The position numbers were made by a program, and so were the translations under genes. Under the pieces are notes generated by a model. That model was not told where the DNA came from. It saw only the letters and a program-made list of their open reading frames with translations, and did no database searches. 64,000 nt of DNA from NCBI RefSeq assembly GCF_032854445.1, contig NC_088304.1:26051704-26115703 (forward strand), in the 5' to 3' direction. The first letter of the stretch is position 1, and each line of letters starts with the position of its first letter. Source of the DNA: Liolophura sinensis. Taxonomy: Eukaryota; Mollusca; Polyplacophora; Chitonida; Chitonidae. This document shows, piece by piece, positions 1 through 11,849 of the stretch.

Positions 1-559
1 GTGAAACATATATTGCCAGCTCGGAATCACGGACGCGACTGTCAACCTGTCAGCCTAGAGAATGTCATCCTTTTAACTGTGGATTCTATATTTACGTGGA
101 CTGACTCTCTCTTGGAAGCCGGAATATTCCATTCGGATTTAGACGCCGTCATCAGTAGAAGACTATATATTTATTATATATAAATATATATATACTATAT
201 ACATTGTTTTGTATATTATTGTCAGCTGTATTATTTGTATATTGTGTTCAAATTTATGTATTCAACTTATTCAAGCGTTTTTGAGTTTGATCGCTGATCT
301 GAGAGTTATACAAGCCAGTTGTTTCTCATCTTTACTCTCTGATAGTGGAACCCTTACAATATCCTCTCGCCGCAATGATTGTTATCCTTCTGGAGATAGT
401 TACTTGGTCCGATAGTAGTTACCTGCACTTATCCCGAAGGTAATCATGTGTATACTTTGCGAGGGAAGATATCTGCTGATGCTAATTAAGAGAGTTAAGT
501 GCTGGCAATGGGGTGGAATGGTTAGTAATATAAATAAAAGTGTCAAGTCCGACATTCAT
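1..559. other. no gene seen; AT-rich start of window
   Basis: It contains an AT alternation at 163-203. The short open frames lack any recognisable motif. Confidence 0.5.
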
Positions 560-818
560 ATACCATTGGTAGTCCGTAGAAGGCGTTCCAAATCGATAAT
601 CGCAAGATCCATTTCCAAAAACACTAACTCCCAAAGACAAAGGTACGTAAGAAATTATACAAATAAGAAATAAAGCCGGTAACACACAACAGAGAAGCGG
701 TCATCAGTTTTCAATGATGCCGGGCAGACAATGAATATTCCAGGGATAAATTCCATATCAAAGTTCAAATTCGTAGTCCATGAATGAGTTCCATGTCAAA
801 TAACAATTAAACAAGTAT
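560..818 (+). repeat. 260-bp dispersed direct repeat, copy 1
   Basis: It shares most positions with 2960-3222, including CGATAATCGCAAGATCCATT, AGAAGCGGTCATCAGTTTTC and TCCATGAATGAGTTCCA. No coding pattern is convincing. A distant relative may lie at 32940-33130. Confidence 0.8.
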
Positions 819-2227
819 CTCAGTCTCAGTGTAATACGTACACTCTTTGTGTAGTAGTTTCATACGTGCACTCCCCGTGATGGAACAAGCAGGTACGTGT
901 AATCGTTGCGATGCTGTAGTTATACTTATTGTCATATCATTATTCTGATGGTAGTTGCATCCTCTCAATTCGATGATTGTTACGTGTTCCTCTAGCTGTT
1001 TTCGTTCCGTCGGAAGATACGCGCGCGTACGACGCAATCAGGACTAACTAGCTTCGTGAACATGACTTGTTCTCAGCTAGAACAAGGATGCAGTCATTGA
1101 ACAACTTTGTATTTACGCAATGAACTTACGACCCGAGTAGAAATGCGTACAGACATACATGTAGGCCTACAGATTCCAATGACAGATGCACCAACATCCA
1201 AACATAACTGTGTTTAACTATATATCTAGCAGTCTACAGACTTCTGGTACCCAATTATTCATGAAAATCATATAGATACATACATACCTGTGTCTTTGGA
1301 AAACAGCAAAGTGTGAGTGTGGAGTCGATCTGCTGGCGACCTCTTATATACTACTGTCCTAAGTTTTACAGTCAGGGCAAGCTAGGGCACATGAACCAAC
1401 CTCGCCATCAACACACATGAAGCACGATATCCACTGGTCACGGTTGACTGAGCGTTAAGCAAAGTTTGCTAGGCTCCTCCTCACACAGATAATCATTGGT
1501 GGCGAAATGATCACACTCAGTCTAAATAAGACTATACAGCTTAGATGTTCATCTCTATTTTCCGATTTCAAAGCATGGTCATCAGCTAAGGCTGCTGGGA
1601 AAGGTCTTTTAACACTTATACCGCCTCCCCTCCTCAGTTGTCCGAGTTCACTGGGGCCCGATTGGGTTTATAGTTCCAGTGACCCAGTTCAGGAATACAT
1701 TCCTGATGGCCTGGTGCTGAAGCATACAAGTTCCTGACCCCGCCAAGGCAGAAAAGAGTAAATCTGTATCGCTGGATACATGTGTTTGACCCAGCCGAAA
1801 ATATATCCCTACCCCCTACCCCTTGTTTTACTATTTAGCGTTCAGTGAACTGTTTGTAAGTTCATATGAATTTTCCTACCAGTTTACGATCCTTCTATAG
1901 TCCTTGGTTTTAAAGTTGTGCGGGTACTGTAAGCGTCACTTCTCTCCCCTCCCCCGCCCCTTCCAATTTGGTATGTGAAAATCGTTTGGTATAAGCAACT
2001 CATCTTTTGTGAACGTGGTCATGTTGATGTTATCTGAAACTATAAGATGAACTAACAGGGAGAAGGCATGCTAATCCAAAAATATATAATAAATTCTTAT
2101 ACCGTAGACAAAGAATTTTGGTATCCACCTTTTGGTGAAGCTTAAAATTCTGACATATGCAAGTCCATGTCTTTCCATTTAAAGACGCCACAATATTTGT
2201 GTATGATTTCATAAGCTTTGTACCAAT
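819..2227. other. intergenic, nothing recognised
   Basis: I see no conserved protein pattern, RNA fold or repeat here. A C-rich patch lies at 1938-1965. Confidence 0.45.
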
Positions 2228-2428
2228 GCGGTGGATGTGAGTTCAAGTCCAGCTCATGTTGGCTTCCTCTCCGGCCGTAAGTGGGAAGGTCTGCCAGCAA
2301 CTTGCGAATGGTCGTGGGTATTCCCCGGGCTCTGCCCGGTTTCCTCCCACCATAATGCTGGCCGCTGCCGTATAAGTGAAATATTCTTGAGCACGGCGTA
2401 AAACCCGAATCAAATAAATAAATAAATC
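2228..2428 (+). repeat. SINE-A, 5'-truncated
   Basis: It runs from GTGAGTTCAAGTCCAGCTCA through CTCCGGCCGTAAGTGGGAAG and CACCATAATGCTGGCCGC to an (AAAT)n tail. Confidence 0.85.
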
Positions 2429-2959
2429 ATAAGCTTTGTCGCTCATATATCTAACAAGAAAGACCTAGGCCATTGATGCAGTTTTCTGATCAAGTTGAAC
2501 AACATTTGTCAGTGTTTAAAGACATCGTGCTAAATGTATACATGATGTCAACTTATGATTATATTATATGTGTCGTAAAAGCATGTCAAAAATTTATTAA
2601 CACTTACACCATGTTATTTTATAGTAATGGTAGGACAAATCAGTTAAGAATAGATTTTATTTAAATACTAGTAATGTCTTGAACAACTTGGTCTTCTCCT
2701 TTGTGAGCAATATACGTGTTTCATTTGTTTTGAGAGGCTGCTAAAAATAAAACATAACAACGTGCCTTGTTAAGGTTTGGTGAAATCATTGTTTAAACAC
2801 AGTTCTGACAGGGATGGAGATTACAAAATAAGGCACAGACAATCAAAGGTTACTTCAGAGTTTTCACCTGATCATGGTTGACTGAGTGCAGTTTTTACAC
2901 GTACAGGTATGTGATATCATACATATCTTTTCATCTGCACAGGTATCCGAGCATGCTTC

Positions 2960-3222
2960 GTATGCCATTCGTAGTCCGTAAATGGTGTTCTAAGTCGATA
3001 ATCGCAAGATCCATTTCCAAAACAACGTTTAACTCTAGCTCCAAAAAAAAGGGTTTGTAAGAAATTATACAAACAGGAAATAAAGCCAGTAACACACAAG
3101 AGAGAAGCGGTCATCAGTTTTCAATGATACCCGGCAGAGAGTGGCATGAATTCCATATCAAAATTCAATTTCGTGGTCCATGAATGAGTTCCAGGTCAAA
3201 TAACAATTAAACAAGGTATCTC
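2960..3222 (+). repeat. 260-bp dispersed direct repeat, copy 2
   Basis: This is the second copy of 560-818 in the same orientation. It ends almost exactly where the retrotransposon's coding remnant begins, so it may belong to that element's non-coding end, or this may be coincidence. Confidence 0.8.
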
Positions 3223-3607
3223 TTCCACTCCACAGCCGCCAAGGGCGTCAAGAAATTTTCTTCCCCAACACAACAACCCTTCACTACCCATGTAAAACTA
3301 TGGTGGACTCTGATCCCTCCAATCAGTTCATTAGCAAGGGCTAATAGGGCTGAACACTTGTCAAACCCAAGGGTCTCGATAAATATCTTAGAGCATATCC
3401 TGACAAAAACGGACACAAGTTTGTTGTCAGCTGGGTTTCATGAGGGCTTTATATAGCATTAGGATGGCCCTAGATTGCACATGGAAAGTAAGTCTTTTGT
3501 CCGCATGTAAAAATGATCTAGAAGTTTAGGAAGAATATGCGGTCCATTTACTACATTCCCACTGACTAATTTACACGTGTCGCCTATAGGGGTAGTACCA
3601 AAATCAG

Positions 3608-4144
3608 ATGTTGGTCTGGAGATTAATTAGCCATCTTTCATACCTATCAGATAATAGTATCAACTCATTCATGGATCCAAACACGTGTTCAGTCACATAC
3701 TCATCATTCGATCAAGTGATAGAAATGATAGCGGCACTTGGGCAAGGAACAGAACTCACGAAGCTTGACATACTTTCTGCATTTCGTTTGATACCAGTCT
3801 ATCCCAGTGATTTTGAATTATTAGGCCTAAAATTTAAAGGCAAATATTGCACTGACAAGTGTCTCCCCATGGGTTGCTCTATTTCCCGTAGTATTTTTGA
3901 GAGTTTTTTCACTTTTCTACATTGGCTTACAGTTCAGCAGTCCCAACTACAAACAATGGACCACTATCCGTACGATTTCATTTTTGCTGGCAGAAAAGGA
4001 ACCAACACATGAGCTACGTTAATGGAGACTTTTACCAAGATTTGTGTGTACCCATAAAAAACAGAAGGTCCAACAACCAGACTGAAATTTTTAGGACTCA
4101 TAATAGGCACGGTGTTAAAGACTGTCAGCATACCAGCTGACATA
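3608..4144 (+). pseudogene. reverse transcriptase remnant (YR retrotransposon)
   Basis: One frame holds YSSFDQVIEMIAALG, KLDILSAFRLIPVYPSDFEL and DKCLPMGCSISRS, the palm of DIRS-type RT. The active-site box usually read as YLDD is YPYD here, losing one Asp. A stop follows at 4010-4012 and another near 4055; between and after them the same frame resumes with KTEGPTTRLKFLGLIIGT. It is inactive. Confidence 0.82.
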
Positions 4145-4148
4145 TTAC

Positions 4149-4610
4149 ATGAAAACTGTCGGCATTTTACATAGTTTTCTGGCGAGAAAGAAGGTCACCT
4201 TAAGGCAGGCACAATCATTGATGGGAAAGTTAGAGGGATACATGACCCCACTTGAGGGGGGAATTAAGTCTCATCATAACATACGAATTAACCACGAAAT
4301 GCGACACGATTTGCAGATATGGCTGAGATTTGTCACTGAATTTAATGGTACAGTTTTTTTCCTGATCACGTGTAGACTCATCTCTGTTGTGGTGCATATT
4401 TTAATAGCAAGTGGGCTTATTTTCCGTGGCCAGAAGAGTGGCAAAAGACAAAGGTCGTTTTGGACATGACATTTTTGGAACTTGTACCTGTGATTCTAGC
4501 TTTTGTCCTTGAGAGAAGACAAGCAGCAAATAAGTGGATAGTCTTAAACATAGACAACCAAGCCCTAGTTTCAATCATAAACAAAGAAATATCAGAACCA
4601 TGCATTTAAT
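4149..4610 (+). pseudogene. RT thumb and RNase H remnant
   Basis: FLARKKVTLRQAQSLMGKLEG and HHNIRINHEMRHDLQIWLRF are the connection region typical of these elements (positions 4176-4340). After a frameshift, the RNase H part gives GAYFNSKW, DMTFLELVPVILAF (with the Glu) and NIDNQALVSIINK (with the Asp). The first catalytic Asp is not seen. Confidence 0.75.
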
Positions 4611-4680
4611 TAGAGTATTTGTCGTGCACACTATGAAGTACAAGGTTATCTTAAGGCAGTGTATATTTGTACGGAAATAA

Positions 4681-5685
4681 ATGAGATTCAGGGCAATTGT
4701 TCGGTCAGCCAAAAGCAATACCAGAGACCATACCGTTGGAGTTTCTTTGCCTCATCTCGAATCCCATGTTAATAGACCCTTAAGGAACGCGCTGTCTCAA
4801 AATACATATGCTGTGCACAAAACGGGACTGGAATCCTACTTTGAACTTTGGCATATTCTACTGCCAGGTCTTATTTATCAGGTATAGCCTATAAATGTAC
4901 GCTGGAAGGCCAAGTGGGCCCCGGATTTTCTGATAACCAAACTTATGCAATGAATAAAGCGCCACCGTCATTCAAAAGACAGTAGACAGCCAATAACCAA
5001 AGAGCTATTAGACTTATTTATTTATTTGATTGGTGTTTTACGCCGTACTCAAGAATATTTCACTTATACGACGGCGGCCAGCATTATGTTGGGAAGGAAA
5101 CTGAGCAGAGCCCGGTGGAAAACCACGACCATCCGCAGAATGCTGGCAGACCTCGGCACTGGTGAGAGGCTCCTAGGCCCCTGAACTATTAAAAAATATA
5201 ATAGCCATATAGCCGTCTGTACGCTCCAGTACTTTTGAAGCTTGTCTGTTCCAAACAGCATATTCTCTTGTGTATTTTGCCTTTAAACGAGCAGGAGAAA
5301 TTGCTGGTTCCAAAGTTGCGCCCTGTAATCGTGAAGGGAACAGTAGGGATGTCACACTAGACACTTGTGCAGGGACAATGGCAGTAACATTACGCTACTA
5401 CAAAATTGATCAAATGGGTAAAGCAGTATGCATTCAAATCACTCGACAAGGTAGCTGTATATGCCCATTGTATAACACGAGGCGATGTCTGGATATGCGA
5501 TCATCCATCGATGGACTCCTGTTTATTCATTTTAGTGAAACCTCACTAACCAAGTGTCAAGTTTTCTGTATTCTACACAAATCACTGAAAGCATTTAACA
5601 TGCATAACATTGGTTATAACAATCATTCTTTTAGTATTAGTGGAACAACCGACTACGCCCTTGTTGGTCTTAGTCCATAGGTTAT
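4681..5685 (+). pseudogene. tyrosine recombinase remnant, interrupted by a SINE
   Basis: The N-terminal core-binding part reads LRNALSQNTYAVHKTGLESY (about 4770-4840). After the inserted SINE the catalytic part reads ICPLYNTRRCLDMRSSIDGL, LFIHFSETSLTKCQ, ILHKSLKAFN and HSFSISGTTDYALVGLSP. The HxxR box appears as HSFS, so the catalytic Arg is lost. It was the integrating enzyme of the element and is now dead. Confidence 0.75.
5012..5180 (-). repeat. SINE-A inside the YR retrotransposon
   Basis: The tail (TTTA)n lies at the left; the body GATTGGTGTTTTACGCCGTA to GAGAGGCTCCTAGGCCC follows. It inserted into the recombinase coding segment, so it is younger than the retrotransposon. Confidence 0.88.
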
Positions 5686-5779
5686 AAAAACAGCTGACCG
5701 CTCTTTCAGCATTTCAGATTCTACCCATGTGTTAGTTATAAAGTGAGCATTCACAGCATCACTCCACCATCAAACAGGA

Positions 5780-6305
5780 CCCAACAAAGGTTTGGCTGAC
5801 ATTGGTGTGAACCTTTGGTGGCAGGGTTACAGTGGAATGGGCCTACTCGATGTACAGCCTGAACTCAAACACATTACTGATTTCGGTCCTCCACCGGGAA
5901 AGATATTGTTGCACTGTGGTGGGAAAGACCTGGGGAAAATATTATTAGTTAAGCTCAGACTCAATTTTATGTCTCTGCTTGAGTATTCACTAAATTCCCA
6001 ATTGTTCGTGTGGTGTAGTCTAACATTCTATCTAGACTAAAGCGGCGTTATTCTGATAATGTCTATGCTACAGTCAGAGTTCGAAAACGTTTCAGTTTCT
6101 TAGCTCGCTCTTCTGTTAAGGAATGTGGGTCGTTACTCTGCACAGAAACACAAAAAGTAACCCCGGGTTTTATATTTGTGAGGATGGAGATCACCTGTCT
6201 TCACGAGGTAACACTGTTTTCCTGTCTACATTAAAACAAAGCCCTCACACACTTCGCCTTGCATTGTGGTCAATCATTTCTGCCAAGTGTGGCATTCTAA
6301 CATAG
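5780..6305 (+). pseudogene. SGNH-hydrolase-like remnant at the 3' end of the retrotransposon
   Basis: Pieces in two frames: IGVNLWWQGYSGMG and ILLHCGGKDLG (5792-5945), then TPGFYICEDGDHLSSRGN (about 6160-6215). The pattern matches SGNH/GDSL-type domains that accompany YR elements in invertebrates: GGND with Asn changed to Lys, and the final D-x-x-H kept as DGDH. Frameshifts and stops lie between the pieces. Confidence 0.65.
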
Positions 6306-6800
6306 CATAGTTGGTTATGACTGTGGACCCTTTGATTTATTTTAGATTTGCTGGGCTGACCTTGATTGAACCTCACACAGGACAATCCCTGTAACTTCCA
6401 AGGAAAATTTGTTGAAAGTTGATTTTGCTGAATGGTTGATTATATCTCTGAAACTACCCAGAGATTTTGAATCCTCTCCTCCTGCTGAAGCTGAAGTTTT
6501 CGATTCTTCAGCTCCCACCACACGTGGGACCTTTGTCATAGTAAGCGCTGACAAACTCCTTAATGTTCATATCTGTACACCTCACCCACGCTGAGCTTAG
6601 TCACTAACCTCCCGAAGATCAGTGGTTTTCCTCGGCGGCTCTGATTTACGTCACTCATAAAACCGATCGCTATCGCCTAAATTTTTTTGTTTGTCGTTAA
6701 AGAGCGTCAATGAATAAACCGAATTTTTACGTGGAAAGAAGAATGGTGGCATACTGAGCCAGTGTCGTCCTTGACCCCTCCAGACGTAACTGCCTCGACA

Positions 6801-7046
6801 CAGGATATTCTTGTCGGCGCACGTAAGCCTACAGCATTGGGCCGTTACATATTAGGATTTTCTTGTCGGCGCACGTAAGCCTACAGCATTGGGCCGTTAC
6901 ATATTAGGATTTTCTTGTCGGCACACGTAAGCCTTCAGCTTTGGGCCGTTGCATATTAGGATATTCTTGTCGGTGCACGTAAGCCTACAGCTTTGGACCG
7001 TTACATATTAGTATATTCTTGTTGGCGCACGTAAGCCTGCAGCTTG
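6801..7046 (+). repeat. 52-bp tandem repeat, about 4.7 copies
   Basis: TTCTTGTCGG recurs at 6808, 6860, 6912 and 6964 (a diverged one at 7016), a strict 52-bp period. Each unit continues with CACGTAAGCCT and a CCGTTACATATTAG-like block. Confidence 0.9.
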
Positions 7047-7344
7047 ATAAGATTAAATGTTCTCATTCTAGCTAATCTTCGCTAGGTTCATGACAGATGT
7101 TCAAGATCCTTAATTAAAAGCTATTTAATAAAAATTAATTTCCTTGATTAGCATATTTAGTATCAACAATCTAGCATGTGTGAAAACGTAGGATATTCGA
7201 TTAAAACAATATACAAACAAAATTCCTCACGGTTATGTATAGGCAGTATTAGGCAGCATCAAACAAATTTAGAAAAATACTACGGATTATAGAGAAAATG
7301 GCTGCGTTACTTATCGTACAATTCGCGCTACATGTAGATATCTT

Positions 7345-7440
7345 CTAGATGTGTTCTTGATGCCAAATCTACAGTGACGCTAGAACAGCGCCACTGTAGT
7401 GTTACGTAATGACATCTGTGCGTTCTCAAGAACACAGATT
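7345..7440. repeat. imperfect palindrome / foldback
   Basis: The inner arms CTACAGTGACGC (7369-7380) and GCGCCACTGTAG (7388-7399) pair with one mismatch around a 7-nt loop. Outer arms AGATGTGTTCTTGA and TCAAGAACACA (near 7424) extend the symmetry. It is probably a small foldback transposable element. Confidence 0.55.
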
Positions 7441-8439
7441 GAACTTTAGATATTGTCTAACAATTGTGTCACAGCACATTGGACATATTCGACCCAACCT
7501 TCAGTTTTGTAATGTAGGCATATCTTGAAGAAATCAGCAGGCTTACTTTTTTCGACCTGTGATCAGCTCATTGTCTTGCACCTGTGTTACGTTATATATG
7601 TAGCAAATGGTAGGAAAATCCATTCAGTGCGTTCTGTTATGCTATCAAAACGGCAATGCCAATTGTGAAATGCTGTGTAAGATGCTGGTAAAATTTTTAG
7701 CAATTTTAATCTATACTTTTACAAATATTATAAGGCAAGGTAAGTAAATTCTTTAAATATAAACGAATGAATGAATGCTTGGGGTCTAACATCGAAAATT
7801 CTTTAAATAGTCCACGCGCTCGCCGGTGTTATAACGGACAAGAGAGCTTTTCATTTAACTTTCCGATCGCACATTTATGCTTAACTGTCATATGGCCTAC
7901 TGCTGTGCCTCGTATAGTCTAACATATCCAGGCACAATATGTCAGTTTGCAGGACGCGTCATTCTAATAATGGAACGTGTTCGAGGCATGCGAATACTAG
8001 TGGGCCCTGTGAGTAACGCAGCGATCCTTACTCCATCGCTTAACTTTTCGAATAGTTTTATCGCGCGTATTCGCTGTGTTGCTCGTTCTTCAAAGCAAAG
8101 TCAAACGTAACAGGTTTCTAATTCTTCATCAAGTCCATCAAGATCTCATCTCATTGAATATATCGTAATATTTATACAGGCTATATTTCTCTGACGTCTG
8201 CTTAAAAAAGCAATTCCGCTTACATGGTGAATGCGCATGATGATGATTAATGAGAGTTATCTCCCTTACTTTGAGATCAAGTCCAACGAGTTCCCGTCCA
8301 TATTGAGGATAAATGGCTATGCATTGTTGTACACAATGTTGAGTTTGGCCTGATCGTTTACAAACATGTCATGAAATGCAAGTACACTGCGATGCAGATG
8401 TACTTTAACGATAAACAGCGTCTGTATTTTTCTGCTGCA

Positions 8440-8575
8440 GCAACTCGTACGCGAGAAGGTCAGTCAACAGGCTGGGTTTCCCATGAACTCTGTCCGGTTT
8501 CTTCTCATCACAATGCTGACCGCGGTCAGATGAATAAAATATTGAGAACAACGTAAAAACCTGTGAACTAAATAA
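8440..8575 (+). repeat. degenerate SINE-A remnant
   Basis: It is recognisable by GGGTTTCCCATGAACTCTGT, TTTCTTCTCATCACAATGCT and TATTGAGAACAACGTAAAA. Confidence 0.5.
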
Positions 8576-10532
8576 ATGGAACAAATATGGTGTAAACACA
8601 GACGCTAGGGTGAACGCAGCGTGATGCGATATTGATGACGATTTCTTGGCTCCAAATTTTAAAAAAATATCATGGTTTCTCCTTTTGAATTTACCCCTTT
8701 AATATTAGATTGCTAATGCTTCAAACGTCGTCTTACAAATTTTGTGTTTCGAAGCTGGATGTGTTATTCTTGGTTTCGCCAGGTATTGTTTCCTTGTAAA
8801 TGCGAGATTCTGTAGTCGACTTGTTGCTTCAGTAAATATTAATGAAGGCAATACCTCCACTTCGACCGATGAAACTACACTCGCTTGGCAAGATATTTTA
8901 TTCGTACGAAACGGCCATTAGCCAATACGGATTACGTGGCTTTTCACTCGCATCAGAAAACCAGTGACAAGTTTCACAAATAAGATAATAGTACGGTAGT
9001 AGTGACGTATGCCGCTTTCTGAATCTGGGCCCACGTGATTTTCGACAGAGTACAAAATTGATATTATCGAAGGGTATGTTGTTCAGAGAATATCTCGCCT
9101 CATGCCACGTAATCTTTCAGGTTCCTAATGGCTCTACTTTTATCTCAACTTTTTGTATTTCTGGCAGAAGGCGATGGGGTTATTTGTACCAGTAAAGTAA
9201 TGTTGGACGTCAAATATTCTTATGCAAAGGGCAAAGTAGTTGCACACATGTTTCTTTAGTCTTTGTGTTTAACTGGAATATTCGTGTTGTGAAATAAAGG
9301 TGACTGATGTGATGTGGCTTAATGTTTTAGGTGCACATGCCACAAAACACCGATGTTCCTCGATAAGTGTACAAGTCTGCTAATCTGCCCAAACTATAGT
9401 TTTCACGGATTTTCCTTTATGAAAAAAAATTCCCATTTACGATGTGTATACGTTATGTTGCAAGACTTACCTGTCAGTAGTGTCGACCTCGTACATTTCT
9501 GCAGTTTGTATTCTTCCCTTCTTCAACACACTCGACTTTCTACACTGGCAGCCCTTCACTTAATTGTGTAAAAAAAGCTGACATAATCGCGTTCTGAAAG
9601 TGATAACAAGTACTCTACTCAGTGTGAACAGCTTATTATGACATTCAGTTGTGCTGTTTACTAACGAATTGATGTCCATGAAATGTAGTTTACTAAAGTT
9701 CAAGCCACGTTTAACGGCTCCTGTTAATGTGACAACGCATACAGCGCGTGCGTCCCTCTCTACGTTCGCTTTACATCACTAGCAATGTTTTTTTACAGAA
9801 ATTTTCAACAACGCCGAGGTCACTGGGATGACGGTAATAAGACAAGAAATAATGTCGGAAACCCCGAACTATCCATCTCAACCTTTGTTTGTAATAATAC
9901 TTTGCATTTGCATGCATTCTCTTTGTCTAAAGTATGCACATACAACTTGATTCTAACCAAAACCTGAAACAATTTTATTGAGGTATGCTGATTAAATAGC
10001 TCTGCGCGAGGACACATCTGTTGAGTCAAAACAAGCAACATCGTATCACAGCTGAAGTCAAAGGAACCTAGCGGGGTGGCGTCCAGTGGTAGCAAGTGCG
10101 AATGTGCACGTGTCACTGACTAAACGGAATTTTTGTAGCGAGTATGATTAATATTACGGGTATCTGAATAGAAGCGACTCGCTGGAAGAAACAGACCGTG
10201 CTTCATATTTCACATTACTTCAGGGACAATACACTTGTCCGTATAGAGTATTGAGGGCAGGGAAGGGGAGGGGGGAGGGGGAGGCAAATATAGTCACACA
10301 AATAAATTATGCAACTCAAATCACAGCTCTAATGCAAGTAGGTGGTATTGATCTCGTTGGTCGTATTCTTTTTGTTTTTGATCAAAAGACGATAAATGTA
10401 CAATTGTTATGTATCCTACTTTTTCTTGCAGTGTTGAACTAGTAGCAGCACCGTCGATTTGTGCTTGATGCTTTAGTAAACATGACAACCAGTTTGCGTT
10501 GAGCTTTCGAATCAAACACCAGAAGAATCGGA

Positions 10533-10661
10533 TTTTTTTTTTTGATTGGTGTTTTACGCCGTATTCAAGAATATTTCACTTATACGACGGCGGCCAGCAT
10601 TATGGTGGGTGGAAACCGGGCAGAGCCCGGGGAAAACCCACGACCATCCGCAGGTTGCTGG
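10533..10661 (-). repeat. SINE-A, truncated, with 16-bp target-site duplication
   Basis: It is flanked by CACCAGAAGAATCGGA at 10517-10532 and again at 10662-10677. The tail is oligo-T and the tRNA-like head is missing, as expected of truncated reverse transcription at the target. Confidence 0.92.
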
Positions 10662-10689
10662 CACCAGAAGAATCGGAGATTATATTCGT

Positions 10690-11021
10690 GGCGTCCGCTT
10701 CAGGAGCGGTAGATCCAAGATCAATCGTGGGTCGAGTCACACCTAAGACTTTAAAAGAGGAAGTTGTAACTTCCTCGCTTAGGGTTCAGCATGAAGGCAA
10801 TAGTACGACTGCTTGATCCGTAACAGTATAATGGCTCGGGCGGGGCGACTTACTTGCCCTCGGTAAGCCGTCTCAGTGAAGTAGCACTAGATAAAAGAGC
10901 GGTGGAAATTCGTCCTGTGACAAGGAGGCACATTACATACACCCTAAGGATTCCTTCGTCCTCATATGCCTGAAAAATTGTTGAGTACGACGTTAAACCC
11001 CAAGCACTCACTCACTCACTC
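10690..11021 (+). repeat. SINE-B (second tRNA-headed family), near full length
   Basis: The head reads GCGGTAGATCCAAGATCAAT and GGGTCGAGTCACACC; the tail reads TTGAGTACGACGTTAAACCC followed by (CACT)n. It is the same family as 54010-54360, opposite orientation. Confidence 0.8.
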
Positions 11022-11190
11022 CAAATGTTTAAACTCTGTGTTCATTTTGTACTAGTCCCGACATTATATGCCCCAAGAAAGGAAACCGTGAATAATACAC
11101 GGCACGTGAACTAAACTGTTTTTAATGTGACAAATTCCGTTGGGTTTGTAGGTACTGTAGAGTTAGAGCAACCCTTTTCATCACCTAGTG

Positions 11191-11192
11191 TT

Positions 11193-11227
<35 letters not shown>

Positions 11228-11345
11228 TTTGATTGGTGTTTTACGCTGTACTCAAGAATATTTCACTTATACGACGGCAGCCAGCATTATGGTGGGAGGA
11301 AACCTGGCAGGGGCCAAGGGAAACCCGCGATCATCCGCAAGTTGA
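11191..11345 (-). repeat. SINE-A part of a composite repeat, copy 1
   Basis: A (TTTA)n tail and SINE body run to GATCATCCGCAAGTTGATGA, then pass without a head into the unrelated module at 11346-11830. Confidence 0.85.
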
Positions 11346-11830
11346 TGAAACTGGCTATGAAGAACGAGATAAGCATTTTGCAGTCCAAAATTCGAGGTCT
11401 TCTTATATTACACAGGTGAACAAAAATCCACAAACCAAAACTCATGTTTGGTTTACAAAATTATATAAATTAAAATACAAGCTCTACATTCGAAAATAAA
11501 ACCTCGTCACTCAACGTTCTGTCGTCAGCAGCGGTATACCAGTGACCACACACAAGTAACGCTATACAACAGCATCACAGTACCAGGTAAGTGAAGTAAA
11601 GAGAGCAACGCCTTTAAATTTCCCATTTGAAAATCTCTGGCATAGTATGAAACTTCATTGATTTGCTTACATTACCTTATTTAATACTGGATTTAATTAA
11701 AAACCTTAGCCCGAGAATTTTCAAATGTATGACAGAGTATATGTGACAAGCCGTATATAAGATACGCCAATACATACTTATAAAATTTTCATATCGAAAC
11801 TTTATACACATACATGCATGAAGATATCCG
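11346..11830 (+). repeat. composite-repeat module, copy 1
   Basis: It aligns with 34226-34710: AACAAAAATCCACAAACCAA, ACTCATGTTTGGTTTACAAA, CTCAACGTTCTGTCGTCAGC and TATTTAATACTGGATTTAAT occur in both. Both copies join a SINE-A at the same point, so the SINE and module moved or were duplicated together. Both keep a short open frame with QVNKNPQTKTHVWFTKL; no family was recognised. Confidence 0.82.
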
Positions 11831-11849
11831 GTACAATATGAACATTCAG

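Larger units (their letters stand above)
3225..6310 (+). mobile_element. degenerate DIRS-like tyrosine-recombinase retrotransposon
   Basis: Domains on one strand in order: upstream RT region (about 3230-3630; fragments ILEHIL, GFHEGF, NLHVSPIGVVPKS), RT palm (about 3640-3995), RT thumb and RNase H (about 4020-4610), tyrosine recombinase (about 4680-5685), and an SGNH-hydrolase-like domain (about 5780-6300). Nonsense codons and frameshifts interrupt every domain, and a SINE-A at 5012-5180 splits the recombinase. The RT plus YR combination without a DDE integrase identifies the DIRS/Ngaro-type order. Terminal repeats were not identified, so both edges are estimates. Confidence 0.8.
7050..10500. 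other. intergenic, no gene seen
   Basis: Apart from the palindrome and a degenerate SINE-A remnant near 8440-8575, nothing is recognised. A GA-rich patch lies at 10257-10284. Confidence 0.45.

Noticed and set aside
1507-1737. 76-aa open frame
   Set aside because: No homology pattern, splice context or repeat support.
7877-8110. 77-aa plus-strand frame with faint likeness to the retrotransposon SGNH segment
   Set aside because: Only a dozen bases resemble the 5990-6060 region and no motif carries through.
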